From: Anaeromyxobacter oryzisoli
GTDB taxonomy: Bacteria; Myxococcota; Myxococcia; Myxococcales; Anaeromyxobacteraceae
DNA length: 32,127 bases
NCBI RefSeq assembly: GCF_022690765.1
Contig: NZ_JALCZA010000054.1
Location: forward strand, 1 to 32,127
Direction: 5' to 3'
The first letter of the stretch is position 1. The number at the start of each line of letters is the position of its first letter. Positions 1-7,485 of this stretch are shown piece by piece. Under the pieces are notes generated by a model. The model had not been told where the DNA came from. It was given only the letters and a program-made list of their open reading frames with translations, and did no database searches. Position numbers and translations under genes: made by a program.

Positions 1-279
1 GCGATGGGGATCGTGGACCAGGTGACGCAGCGGAACGCGTCGGCGGCGGAGGAGCTGTCGTCCACGGCGGAGGAGCTGTCGTCGCAGGCGGAGGCGCTGC
101 AGCAGCTCATGTCGTTCTTCCAGGTGAAGGACGAGCGGCGGCTCGCGCCGGTGCACGTGCCGGTGGTCGCCGCGGCGCACCCGGCCCCGGCCCCGGCCCC
201 GGCCGTCGAGCACCCGGTGCTGCCGCACGCCGGCGCGCACCCCGGCGCGACCGGCGATCACGGGTTCAAGCGGTTCTAG
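1..279 (+). CDS. Methyl-accepting chemotaxis protein, C-terminal end (partial)
   Basis: The frame is open from base 1 and ends in TAG; only the last 92 residues are present, so the start lies upstream of the window. The visible start of the fragment (DQVTQRNASAAEELSSTAEE, then SSQAEALQQLMSFFQV) is the typical end of a chemoreceptor cytoplasmic signalling domain: the heptad-rich helix carrying the Q/E-rich adaptation region. It is followed by a Pro/Ala/His-rich disordered tail with an Ala-Pro repeat encoded by a short GGCCCC tandem repeat near 181-206. No CheR-binding pentapeptide is visible at the C-terminus. The family senses ligands and controls CheA kinase. Ligand domain and membrane segments cannot be judged. 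Its 3' end faces the actP gene, with a hairpin cluster between. Confidence 0.85.
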   Translation, partial: AMGIVDQVTQRNASAAEELSSTAEELSSQAEALQQLMSFFQVKDERRLAPVHVPVVAAAHPAPAPAPAVEHPVLPHAGAHPGATGDHGFKRF

Positions 280-291
280 GATCGGGGAGAG

Positions 292-369
292 CCGACCGGC
301 TTCGCCGGTCGGAGCGGCGAAGCGCTCCACGGATACGAGAAGCGGGCGGGCCCCGGAGAGCCCGCCCGC
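292..369. terminator. Three tandem hairpins, likely bidirectional terminator
   Basis: Between the convergent mcp and actP genes there are three hairpins in a row. The first has a 9-bp perfect stem, CCGACCGGC/GCCGGTCGG (292-312), with a TTC loop. The second has a 6-bp stem, GGAGCG/CGCTCC (311-328). The third has a 9-bp stem, GCGGGCGGG/CCCGCCCGC (342-369), with a 10-nt loop. No U-tract follows, which is common in such GC-rich genomes. Placement between two converging 3' ends supports termination for both strands. Confidence 0.55.
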
Positions 370-398
370 CGATCGTTCCAGGCGATCCGCCCGGCGCG

Positions 399-2057
399 CT
401 ACTCCGCGCCGACGCCGAGGTACGTGCGGATCTTCTCCGTCTCGAACGCCCGCTGGGCGCTCTCCTCGGGGGCGAGGAGCGAGACGACCCAGCCGACCAG
501 GAACGCGGCCGCCATCGAGAAGATCGCGGGGTTCTTGAACGGGATGATCCCGACCGGCTTCCCGTCCGGCCCGAGGTGGTGGAAGACCTCGCCCCAGACG
601 GTCGGGGAGAGGAGGATCATCACGACGGAGACGAGGGCGCCCACGATGATCGAGGCGACCGCGCCGTTGGTGGTGAACCGCTTCCACACGACGGACAGGA
701 GCAGCGCCGGGAAGTTCGCGCTCGCGGCGATGGCGAACGCGAGGCCCACCATGAACGCCACGTTCTGGCCCTTGAAGAGGATGCCGAGCCCCACCGCGAA
801 CACGCCGAAGACCACCGTCGCGATCTTCGCCACCCGGACCTGCTCGTCCTCGGACGCCCGCCCCTTCTTGATGACGGAGACGTAGATGTCGTGCGAGTAG
901 GCGGAGGCGCCGGCGAGGGTCAGGCCCGCCACCACCGCGAGGATCGTCGCGAAGGCCACCGCGGCGATGAAGCCGAGGAAGCCCGCACCGGCGAGCTGCT
1001 CGGCGAGGAGCGGCGAGGCCATGTTGCCGCCCTTGTCGATGCTGGCGATGAACCCGCGGCCGCCGGGGATGAGGGCCGCGGCGCCGAAGCCGACGATCGG
1101 GATGATCAGGTAGAAGTAGCCGACCAGGCCGGTCGCGTAGAGCACCGACTTCCGGGCCGCCTTCGCGTCGGGGACCGTGTAGAAGCGCATCAGGATGTGC
1201 GGCAGGCCGAGGAGGCCGAACATGAGGGCGAGGCCGAGCGAGACCGCCTCGATGGGGTTCGACACCAGCCCGCCCGGCTCGAGCGCGGCCTGGCCGTACT
1301 TGAGCCCGTTCGGCGCGCCGTTCACCACCGCCGAGTAGAGGTTGCCCGGGTTGAAGCCGAACTTCGCGAGCACGAGCACCGTCAGGAAGCTGACGCCGAT
1401 GAGGAGCAGGACCGCCTTCACGATCTGGACCCAGGTCGTCGCGAGCATGCCGCCGAAGAGCACGTAGGCGAGCATCACCGCGCCGACGATCATCTCGGCC
1501 ACCTCGTACTTGAGGCCGAACATGAGCTGGATGAGGGCGCCCGAGCCCACCATCTGGGCGATCGTGTAGAAGAGCACGGTCAGGATGCCGCCGACCGCCG
1601 AGGCGATGCGGACCGGCTTCTGCCGCAGGCGGGAAGCCACCACGTCCGCGAAGGTGAACTTGCCGATGTTCCGGAGCGGCTCGGCGATGAGGAACATGAG
1701 CGCGGGCCAGCCGACGAGCCAGCCGGTCGCGTAGATCATGCCGTCGTAGCCCTTCAGGGCGACCATGCCGGAGATGCCGAGGAACGACGCGGCCGACATG
1801 TAGTCGCCGGCGAGCGCGAACCCGTTCTGGAGCGCCGAGACGGAGCGGCCGGCGGCGTAGAACTCGGACGAGGTCCTGGTCTTCTTCGCGGCGAAGTAGG
1901 TGATGACGAGCGTCACCGCGACGATGAGGAAGAAGAAGCCGATCGCGGCGAAGGTCGGGTGTCCGAGCGTCGTCTCCGCCTTCGCGAGGGGAGCGGCGGC
2001 CGGGGCCGCGGGGGCGGCCTGGGAGAGCAGGAGTTGGGAAAGCGCGGTGAGGTGCAT
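399..2057 (-). CDS. actP: Cation/acetate symporter, SSS family
   Basis: The product is 552 residues. The start was set at the ATG read from 2057 because GGAGA lies 7 nt upstream; the longer open frame only runs back through the next gene. The N-terminus has a short Ala-rich, signal-like segment, then about 13 hydrophobic segments. The block FYAAGRSVSALQNGFALAG and the following DYMSAASFLGISG are hallmark ActP/sodium:solute symporter sequences. The family takes up acetate and other short monocarboxylates with Na+ or H+ across the inner membrane. It lies 23 nt behind the DUF485 gene, the usual yjcH-actP order, so the two are surely co-transcribed. No acs gene is in the window. Family assignment is firm; substrate is by family. 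Confidence 0.9.
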   Translation of the reverse strand: MHLTALSQLLLSQAAPAAPAAAPLAKAETTLGHPTFAAIGFFFLIVAVTLVITYFAAKKTRTSSEFYAAGRSVSALQNGFALAGDYMSAASFLGISGMVALKGYDGMIYATGWLVGWPALMFLIAEPLRNIGKFTFADVVASRLRQKPVRIASAVGGILTVLFYTIAQMVGSGALIQLMFGLKYEVAEMIVGAVMLAYVLFGGMLATTWVQIVKAVLLLIGVSFLTVLVLAKFGFNPGNLYSAVVNGAPNGLKYGQAALEPGGLVSNPIEAVSLGLALMFGLLGLPHILMRFYTVPDAKAARKSVLYATGLVGYFYLIIPIVGFGAAALIPGGRGFIASIDKGGNMASPLLAEQLAGAGFLGFIAAVAFATILAVVAGLTLAGASAYSHDIYVSVIKKGRASEDEQVRVAKIATVVFGVFAVGLGILFKGQNVAFMVGLAFAIAASANFPALLLSVVWKRFTTNGAVASIIVGALVSVVMILLSPTVWGEVFHHLGPDGKPVGIIPFKNPAIFSMAAAFLVGWVVSLLAPEESAQRAFETEKIRTYLGVGAE

Positions 2058-2080
2058 GTGCAGGTCTCCGGTCGCGAGGG

Positions 2081-2422
2081 CTAGTTCTTGATCTGGGCCT
2101 TGAGGCGCTCGACCTCGGGGTCGTAGGTCTTGTTGGCCCAGCCCACGTAGAGCGCGGTGAGGATCCACGCGAACACGATCACGCCGACGCCGAGCGGGAT
2201 CGCGAGCGTCGTGACCTCGCCGATCTTCGTGGAGACGAGCGCCTTGTTCGTCCCGACGAGGAGGATGAACCCGTAGTACGACCCGAACAGCAGCACGAGC
2301 AGCGTCGTGCTCACGCTCCAACGCTTCCTGACGAGCGCCTTGAAGTCGGCCGACTCGAGGATCTCGTGCGGGCTCCTGTGACTCCGCATCTCCTTGCTCG
2401 GGCTGCGTGCCGGTTCCGCCAT
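2081..2422 (-). CDS. DUF485 membrane protein, YjcH-like partner of ActP
   Basis: The product is 113 residues. The ATG read from 2422 has a strong GGAGG 6 nt upstream, which decides the start. The soluble N-terminus holds SPHEILESADFKALVRKRW, the conserved DUF485 lead-in. Two membrane segments follow (TLLVLLFGSYYGFILLVG and IPLGVGVIVFAWILTALYVG) and then a charged tail. DUF485 proteins are almost always encoded just ahead of SSS acetate permeases and are thought to be an accessory subunit; the exact role is not established. It is the first gene of the two-gene operon with actP, so regulation of the pair should lie in the region upstream of 2422. Confidence 0.85.
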   Translation of the reverse strand: MAEPARSPSKEMRSHRSPHEILESADFKALVRKRWSVSTTLLVLLFGSYYGFILLVGTNKALVSTKIGEVTTLAIPLGVGVIVFAWILTALYVGWANKTYDPEVERLKAQIKN

Positions 2423-2895
2423 GGGGCTCCTCCACGTGCTGCGGGGCGGCTGGTTTGCTCCGCTCTCGCTCGAAAGGACGTGCGACCGTTCGACCAGGGG
2501 GCGCTGCGTCGAATGCGCACATCGCGTGAACAGTGCTACGTCAATGAGCCTACAGCACGTTCTGCGCGCATGGAAGAGGACCAAACGAAATCTTTGCTCG
2601 TATTTTGCGTGACGTGAATCAAGCAGCGCCGCCCTGAGAGGTCCACGATCCTGGGTAGTGCACCGAATGCGCGAAGAGACTGCGCGAATCGGGGGGTTGA
2701 TGGGAATGTGTGTCTGCCTGTCGCACCACACGTGGACCCGCCACGCCCGACCGAGAGTAGTTCGCCGGGCGTGTGCTTCTGGTCTGCGGGCGTGCACTTC
2801 TGCCGCACCATCAGGTGGAACCGCGCAAGTGGACCCGCGGTCCGCCGCGCTCGTTCCGACTACACTTTCGAATGTCCTCGGCAGGAGGCCGCTCC
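2423..2895. promoter_or_regulatory. Divergent intergenic region, actP operon / metallophosphatase
   Basis: These 473 bp hold no convincing gene. The stretch around 2570-2625 is clearly AT-richer than the surroundings. On it lies an imperfect inverted repeat, TGCGTGA-N6-TCAAGCA (2606-2625), resembling a CRP/FNR-family site; the minus strand reads TTGAT in it. On the minus strand a weak -24/-12-like sequence, TGGTCGAACGGTCGCA (2496-2481), keeps the GG and GC at the right 10-nt spacing, but other positions fit poorly. On the plus strand TACACT (2861-2866) could be a -10 for the metallophosphatase, with a leader of about 25 nt. All are candidates only. Confidence 0.3.
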
Positions 2896-3642
2896 ATGAA
2901 GCTCGCCCTGCTCGCCGACGTGCACGCGAACCTCGAGGCCCTCACGGCCTGCCTCGCCGACGCCGAAGAGCAGGGCGCGGAGGCGTACGCCTTCCTGGGC
3001 GATCTCGTGGGCTACGGCGCGGATCCTGCGGCGGTCCTCGACGTGGTGCGCGAGCACGCGGAGCGCGGCGCGATCGTGGTCCTCGGCAACCACGACGCCG
3101 CGGTGCTCGATCCGGCGGAGGCGGCCACGATGAACGCCGCGGCCGGAGAGGCGATCGCCTGGACGCGCGGACGGCTCTCCGCGGAGCACCGCGCCTTCCT
3201 CGCCAGCCTCCCCCTCGTCGCGCGTCGGGACGATCGGTTCTTCGTCCACGCGACCGCGGACGCGCCCAGCGAGTGGGTGTACGTGACCGACCCCCTCCAT
3301 GCGGGGCGCTCGCTCGCGGCGGCCGGCGCCCGCTGGGTCTTCTCGGGCCACGTCCACGAGCCCGTCCTCTACTACGCGAGCACCGCCGAGCGGCCCCTGC
3401 CGTTCCGGCCGGTCCCCGGCGTCGCGATCCCGGTCCCGGCGCGGCGGCGCTGGCTCGCGATCGCCGGCTCCTGCGGGCAGCCGCGCGACGGCAACACCGC
3501 CGCCTGTTATGCGATGATGGACGACGCGCGGCAGGCGCTCACGTTCCACCGGGTGCCGTACGACTGGCCGGCCGCGGCCGCGAAGGTGCGGGCGGCAGGG
3601 CTGCCCCCGCGGCTCGCGGATCGCCTCGCGAAGGGTGAGTGA
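2896..3642 (+). CDS. Calcineurin-like metallophosphoesterase
   Basis: The product is 248 residues. The start was placed at the ATG with AGGAGG 7 nt upstream, although the frame is open earlier. All metal-binding motifs of the family are present in order: DVHAN near residue 8, GDLVGYG, GNHDA, then FFVHAT and GHVHEP. It resembles the YfcE/Metallophos_2 group, which hydrolyses phosphodiesters or phosphoprotein/nucleotide phosphates with two metal ions in the cytoplasm. No signal peptide is seen. The next gene, a Ser/Thr kinase, starts within or just after its stop codon, so a kinase-phosphatase pair is possible. That pairing is inference; the real substrate is unknown. Confidence 0.82.
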   Translation: MKLALLADVHANLEALTACLADAEEQGAEAYAFLGDLVGYGADPAAVLDVVREHAERGAIVVLGNHDAAVLDPAEAATMNAAAGEAIAWTRGRLSAEHRAFLASLPLVARRDDRFFVHATADAPSEWVYVTDPLHAGRSLAAAGARWVFSGHVHEPVLYYASTAERPLPFRPVPGVAIPVPARRRWLAIAGSCGQPRDGNTAACYAMMDDARQALTFHRVPYDWPAAAAKVRAAGLPPRLADRLAKGE

Positions 3643-3671
3643 GTGATGGCGCCGCCCGCTGCAGGAGGTCG

Positions 3672-5102
3672 ATGCGAGCGGGGGCCCCCGTGATCCCCGC
3701 GGCGCAGCTGCCCCGGCCCGGCGAGGTCGTGGACGGGTTCCTCGTGGGAGAGCGGATCCACTCCGGCGGGATGGGCGTCCTCTACCGGGTCACCGCCCCG
3801 GGGGCGGCGTTCCCGGCGGTGATGAAGGTCCCGCGGCTCGGCCCGGGCGAGCCCGCGACCAGCGTCATCTCCTTCGAGGTGGAGCAGACCGTCCTCGCCG
3901 CGCTCTCGGGGCCGCACGTGCCGCGCTTCGTCGCGAGCGGCGAGCTGGAGCGCCGGCCGTACCTCGTGATGGAGGAGATCGTCGGCCCGTCGCTCAAGGA
4001 CTGGGTGCCTCGCGCGCCGCTCCCGCCCGGGGAGGTGGCGCGGCTCGGCGGCGCCGTCGCGACCGCCCTCCACTCCCTGCACCGGCAGGACGCGATCCAC
4101 CTCGACCTCAAGCCGGCGAACGTCCTCTTCCGCGACACCGGCGAGGCGGTCCTCATCGACTTCGGCCTCGCGCACCACGCCCGCTACCCGGATCTGCTCG
4201 CGGAGGAGCTCCGCCGCCCCATCGGCAGCGCACCCTACATCTCGCCCGAGCAGGTGGTGGGCGAGCGCGGCGATCCGCGCAGCGACCTGTTCGCGCTCGG
4301 CGTGATCCTGTACCAGCTCGCCACCGGGCGCCTCCCGTTCGGCTCGCCGACGAGCGAGGCCGGGCTGCGCCGCCGGCTCTGGCGCGATCCGCCCCCGCCG
4401 CGCGCCGTCGCCCCCGGGGTGCCGGAGTGGCTGCAGGAGATCGTCCTCCGCTGCCTCGAGCCGGACGCCGCGCGCCGGCCCGCGACCGCCGCGCAGGTCG
4501 CGTTCGACCTCGCCCATCCGGACCAGGTCGCGCTCGGCGAGCGGGCGCGGCGCACCCGGACCGCGGGCCCGCTCGCGCGCCTCCGCCGGTGGATCCTCGC
4601 CGCCGGCTACGAGCCCGCGCCGCTCCCGAGCCCGTCGACCCAGGTCGCCGCCGCGTCGATCGTCCTCGTCGCCGTCGCCACCCAGCACGACGACGAGGCG
4701 CAGCTCGCGGCGCTGCGCGAGGCGGTGCGTGGCGTCCTCGAGCGCGGCGGCGCGCGCCGCCTCGCCTGCGCGACGGTGATCCGGCCGATCTCGCAGCTGG
4801 GCGGCTCGCGCCAGGACGAGACCGCCGCCCGGCAGCGCCTGAAGCACCTGGCGATCCTGCGCCACTGGGCGGAGCCGCTCCGCCTGGCGACCGGCCAGGT
4901 GTCGTTCCACGTCATCGAGTCGGGCGACCCGGCGGGCGCGCTCCTCGAGTACGCGCGGGTGAACGGCGTCGATCACGTCGTGATCGGCGCCCCGCCGCCC
5001 GCCGTCCCGCTGCGCGGCGTGCTCGGCACGGTCTCGACGAAGGTCGCGCTCGAGGCGCCGTGCACGGTGACGCTGGTGCGGCCGCCGGCGAGCCGCCGAT
5101 GA
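3672..5102 (+). CDS. Ser/Thr protein kinase fused to a universal stress domain
   Basis: The product is 476 residues from ATG 3672, which has AGGAGGT only 2 nt upstream. A GTG at 3639 overlapping the previous stop by 4 nt is the alternative start. The kinase domain spans about 22-290: Gly-loop SGGMG (31-35), Lys52, catalytic HLDLKPAN (Asp145, Asn150), DFG 163-165, SPE in place of APE, and DLFALGV. The HRD arginine is replaced by Leu, so it is not an RD kinase. Residues about 328-473 form a UspA domain ending in the nucleotide-loop pattern GAPPPAVPLRGVLGTVSTK. No membrane segment is seen, so it is cytoplasmic, unlike many PknB-type kinases. It probably senses ATP or a small ligand through the USP domain (inference). 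Confidence 0.88.
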   Translation: MRAGAPVIPAAQLPRPGEVVDGFLVGERIHSGGMGVLYRVTAPGAAFPAVMKVPRLGPGEPATSVISFEVEQTVLAALSGPHVPRFVASGELERRPYLVMEEIVGPSLKDWVPRAPLPPGEVARLGGAVATALHSLHRQDAIHLDLKPANVLFRDTGEAVLIDFGLAHHARYPDLLAEELRRPIGSAPYISPEQVVGERGDPRSDLFALGVILYQLATGRLPFGSPTSEAGLRRRLWRDPPPPRAVAPGVPEWLQEIVLRCLEPDAARRPATAAQVAFDLAHPDQVALGERARRTRTAGPLARLRRWILAAGYEPAPLPSPSTQVAAASIVLVAVATQHDDEAQLAALREAVRGVLERGGARRLACATVIRPISQLGGSRQDETAARQRLKHLAILRHWAEPLRLATGQVSFHVIESGDPAGALLEYARVNGVDHVVIGAPPPAVPLRGVLGTVSTKVALEAPCTVTLVRPPASRR

Positions 5103-5105
5103 GGC

Positions 5106-5137
5106 GGCCGGGCGCGCCCCGGAGGACGCGCCCGGCC
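5106..5137. terminator. Bidirectional terminator hairpin
   Basis: An 11-bp perfect inverted repeat, GGCCGGGCGCG/CGCGCCCGGCC, with a 10-nt loop CCCCGGAGGA lies between the convergent kinase and MFS genes. No T-tract is present. The loop is nearly the same as that of the hairpin at 342-369. Confidence 0.6.
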
Positions 5138-5154
5138 GGGATCGTGCCCGTATC

Positions 5155-6870
5155 CTAGGCGTGCTGGATGTCGCGATCCTTCGTCTCGGGCATGAAGATC
5201 GTCCCGATCACCGCGGTCATCAGGGCGACGCCGATGGGGTACCAGAGGCCCGAGTAGATGTTGCCGGTGGAGGCGGTGATCGCGAACGCGATCGTCGGGA
5301 GGAAGCCGCCGAACCAGCCGTTGCCGATGTGGTACGGCAGCGACATCGAGGTGTACCGGATCCGGGCCGGGAAGAGCTCGACCAGCCAGGCGGCGATGGG
5401 CGCGTACACGATGGTCACGTACAGCGCGAGGAGGAACAGCAGGAAGACCACGAGCGGCGCGTTCGCCTTGCTCAGATCGGCGGCCTTCGGGTAGCCGGCG
5501 CCGGCGAGCGCGGCGGAGAACTGCTTGTCGAAGCGGGCCTTCTCCGCCTTCGCGTTCGGCGCCTTGGCGTCGTAGCTCTGGATGAAGGTCGAGCCGATCT
5601 CGATCCGCGCCGGGCCGGTGCCCTCGACGTTCGAGTACGGCACCGCGGCGCGGGCGAGCGCCTCCTTGGCCACGTCGCAGGACGACGTGAACTTGGTGGT
5701 GCCGGTCGGGTTGAACTGGATGCTGCACTCGGCGGGGTTCGCGATCACGCGCGCCGGGCTCTTCTCCTGGGCCGCCGCGAGGGCGGGGTTCGCGGCGCGC
5801 GTGAGCGTCCGGAAGATCGGGAAGTAGGTGAGGGCCGCGAGCACGCAGCCGGCCATGATGATCCACTTGCGGCCGAGCTTGTCCGAGAGCGACCCGAACA
5901 CGATGAAGAACGGCGTCGCGAACGCGAGGCCGATCGCGACCCAGATGTTCGCCGTCTTCGGATCGACCTTCAGCGTCTGCGTGAGGAAGAACAGCTCGTA
6001 GAACATGCCCGTGTACCAGACGACCGCCTGGCCGGCGACGCCGCCGAAGAGCACCAGCAGCACGACCTTGAGGTTGCCCCACCGCAGGAAGGACTCGGTG
6101 AGCGGCGCCTTCGACGACTTGCCCTCCGCCTTCATCCGCCGGAACACCGGCGACTCGTTCAGCTTGAGCCGGATGTAGACCGAGATCGCGAGCAGGGCGA
6201 GGGAGATGACGAACGGGACGCGCCAGCCCCACGCGTCGAAGGTGCTGACGAGCTTCGTGTGCGTGGGATCCGTCGGGTCGACGGTCTGGCCCGTCATGAT
6301 CATCCGGCAGCCGAGGATCACCAGCAGCGAGAGGAACAGGCCGACCGTCGCGGTCGTCTGGATCCAGGAGGTGAAGCTGCCGCGCTTCCCGGGCGGCGCG
6401 TGCTCGGCGACGTAGGTCGCGGCGCCGCCGTACTCGCCGCCGAGCGCGAGCCCCTGCAGCATGCGCAGCCCGATGAGGATGATCGGCGCGGCGAGGCCGA
6501 TGGTGGTGTAGCCGGGGAGCAGGCCGACGATCGCCGTCGCGCCGCCCATGATGAGGATGGTGATGAGGAAGGTGTACTTCCGGCCGATCATGTCCCCGAG
6601 GCGACCGAAGACGAGCGCGCCGAACGGGCGGACCGCGAAGCCGGCGGCGAAGGCGAGCAGCGCGAAGACGAACTGGCTGGTCTCGTTCAGCCCCGTGAAG
6701 AAGTGCTTGCCGATGAGGGCCGAGAGCGACCCGTACAGATAGAAGTCGTACCACTCGAACACGGTGCCGAGGGACGACGCGAAGATCACCATCCGCTCTT
6801 CAGCGGTGATGCCGACGCGCGCGCCCGGCGGGGCGACGGTCTTGATCGGTGACGCCGGCGAAACGGACAT
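5155..6870 (-). CDS. MFS transporter, metabolite:H+ symporter (MHS) family
   Basis: The product is 571 residues. The start is the ATG read from 6870 with GGAGG 6 nt upstream. The N-terminal half carries MHS/ProP-ShiA-KgtP hallmarks: FEWYDFYLYG, GRLGDMIGRKYTF between TM2 and TM3, and the GLALGGEYGGAATYVAEHAP block. Twelve membrane segments can be traced. Family members import dicarboxylates, shikimate, betaine and similar solutes with protons. The protein is longer than the usual 430-450 residues, because an extra-membrane insert of roughly 120 residues with two cysteines precedes the last TM block. It is a single gene, convergent with the kinase gene and divergent from the DUF4212 operon. The substrate is unknown; the neighbouring acetate permeases suggest a carboxylate. 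Confidence 0.85.
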   Translation of the reverse strand: MSVSPASPIKTVAPPGARVGITAEERMVIFASSLGTVFEWYDFYLYGSLSALIGKHFFTGLNETSQFVFALLAFAAGFAVRPFGALVFGRLGDMIGRKYTFLITILIMGGATAIVGLLPGYTTIGLAAPIILIGLRMLQGLALGGEYGGAATYVAEHAPPGKRGSFTSWIQTTATVGLFLSLLVILGCRMIMTGQTVDPTDPTHTKLVSTFDAWGWRVPFVISLALLAISVYIRLKLNESPVFRRMKAEGKSSKAPLTESFLRWGNLKVVLLVLFGGVAGQAVVWYTGMFYELFFLTQTLKVDPKTANIWVAIGLAFATPFFIVFGSLSDKLGRKWIIMAGCVLAALTYFPIFRTLTRAANPALAAAQEKSPARVIANPAECSIQFNPTGTTKFTSSCDVAKEALARAAVPYSNVEGTGPARIEIGSTFIQSYDAKAPNAKAEKARFDKQFSAALAGAGYPKAADLSKANAPLVVFLLFLLALYVTIVYAPIAAWLVELFPARIRYTSMSLPYHIGNGWFGGFLPTIAFAITASTGNIYSGLWYPIGVALMTAVIGTIFMPETKDRDIQHA

Positions 6871-6964
6871 GGTTTCCCTCCACGGTGAGGTTGCGCAGGC
6901 TGCCGCTGCCTGGCTTCCAGGTAGGACCACGTAGCACGGGCAAGATGGCGTTTACAATTCCTAA

Positions 6965-7042
6965 GCGCAAATGCCGCGCGGAACGCAGATGGTGCGCGAA
7001 CGATATGCGAAAGCAGAGCCCTTGAAGGGGCTTTGGTTTTTG
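6965..7042 (+). ncRNA. Candidate small RNA or attenuated leader transcript
   Basis: A plus-strand -10 box, TACAAT, at 6953-6958 matches consensus at five of six positions. A weak -35, GTAGCA, lies 16 bp upstream. About 77 nt after the predicted start, transcription would meet a hairpin plus T-run at 7014-7041. No open reading frame with a ribosome site fits between. The unit could be a free small RNA, or the 5' leader of the DUF4212 operon that stops early under some condition. It matches no RNA family I recognise. It is based on sequence signals only. Confidence 0.33.
7014..7041 (+). terminator. Intrinsic terminator in an intergenic region
   Basis: An 8-bp stem, CAGAGCCC/GGGCTTTG (one G-T pair), with a 6-nt loop TTGAAG is followed by GTTTTTGAG. 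This is a canonical rho-independent terminator shape and one of only two T-tract terminators noticed in the window. No protein gene lies upstream on this strand for more than 1.8 kb, so it must end an RNA or attenuate the downstream operon. Confidence 0.55.
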
Positions 7043-7221
7043 AGTCTTTCGGGGCAAAACCGGTCCCATTCCAGTTCCGCGCGCAAAGAAGGAGCGCATG
7101 CGGTGCGTTGAGGCGGGCGTCCGGTACCCGCCAGGGTAACGCGTTGCGTCGGATGTGGGCGGAACGGAACCGGGTAGGCTGCGAGGCGAGGCGTTCGCGC
7201 GAGCAGAGGGGGGAGGGGCCG

Positions 7222-7479
7222 ATGGATCCCGTCCGGCAGACCGCCTACTGGCACGGCACGCTCCGCGTGGTCGCGCTCGTGCTCGCGGCCTGGTTCGCGG
7301 TGTCCTGCGTCGCCGCGATCCTGCTCGCGGACCAGCTCGACCGGGTGCGCGTGGGCGGCTTCCCGCTCGGCTTCTGGGTCGGGCAGCAAGGCGCGGAGAT
7401 CGCGTTCGTGCTGCTCGTCGCCGGGTACGTCGCGGCGACGAACGCGCTCGATCGCCGTCACGGCGTCTACGAGGAGTGA
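7222..7479 (+). CDS. DUF4212 small subunit of an SSS-type permease
   Basis: The product is 85 residues. The start is ATG 7222 with GGAGG 5 nt upstream. The N-terminus has aromatic and basic residues typical of DUF4212 (YWHGTLRVVALVLAAWFAV), then a second membrane segment, AEIAFVLLVAGYVAATNALD, and a charged tail ending YEE. DUF4212 proteins are the small partner encoded ahead of VC_2705-type sodium:solute symporters, much as DUF485 stands ahead of ActP. The next gene starts 6 nt after its stop, which fits that pairing exactly. Its role is taken from the family context; the biochemical function of the small subunit is not established. Confidence 0.85.
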   Translation: MDPVRQTAYWHGTLRVVALVLAAWFAVSCVAAILLADQLDRVRVGGFPLGFWVGQQGAEIAFVLLVAGYVAATNALDRRHGVYEE

Positions 7480-7485
7480 CGCACC

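Larger units (their letters stand above)
6871..7221. promoter_or_regulatory. Divergent intergenic region, MHS transporter / DUF4212 operon
   Basis: This 351-bp gap contains no protein gene. It holds the AT-rich segment 6950-7070 with a good plus-strand -10 (TACAAT, 6953-6958) and an intrinsic terminator (7014-7041), described separately. On the minus strand TTGTAA (6957-6952) followed after 17 bp by CTACGT is a weak promoter candidate for the MHS gene. A short palindrome, CCTGG-N3-CCAGG, lies at 6909-6921. TAGGCT at 7175-7180 is a possible plus-strand -10 about 40 nt ahead of the DUF4212 start. Confidence 0.35.

Noticed and set aside
576-2084. Long plus-strand frame of 502 codons opposite actP
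   Set aside because: It is Arg/Asp/His-rich with no family motif, and lies antisense to a clear transporter gene; such shadow frames are expected at this GC content. The same applies to 5161-6852, 7155-9416, 26886-29237 and 29150-31171 on the plus strand.
2443-2460. Plus-strand sigma-54-like GG-N10-GC near 2455
   Set aside because: Only the two invariant dinucleotides match and no gene starts at a suitable distance.
3639-3671. GTG 3639 as the kinase start
   Set aside because: It is possible because it overlaps the previous stop, but ATG 3672 has AGGAGGT next to it; kept only as an alternative.
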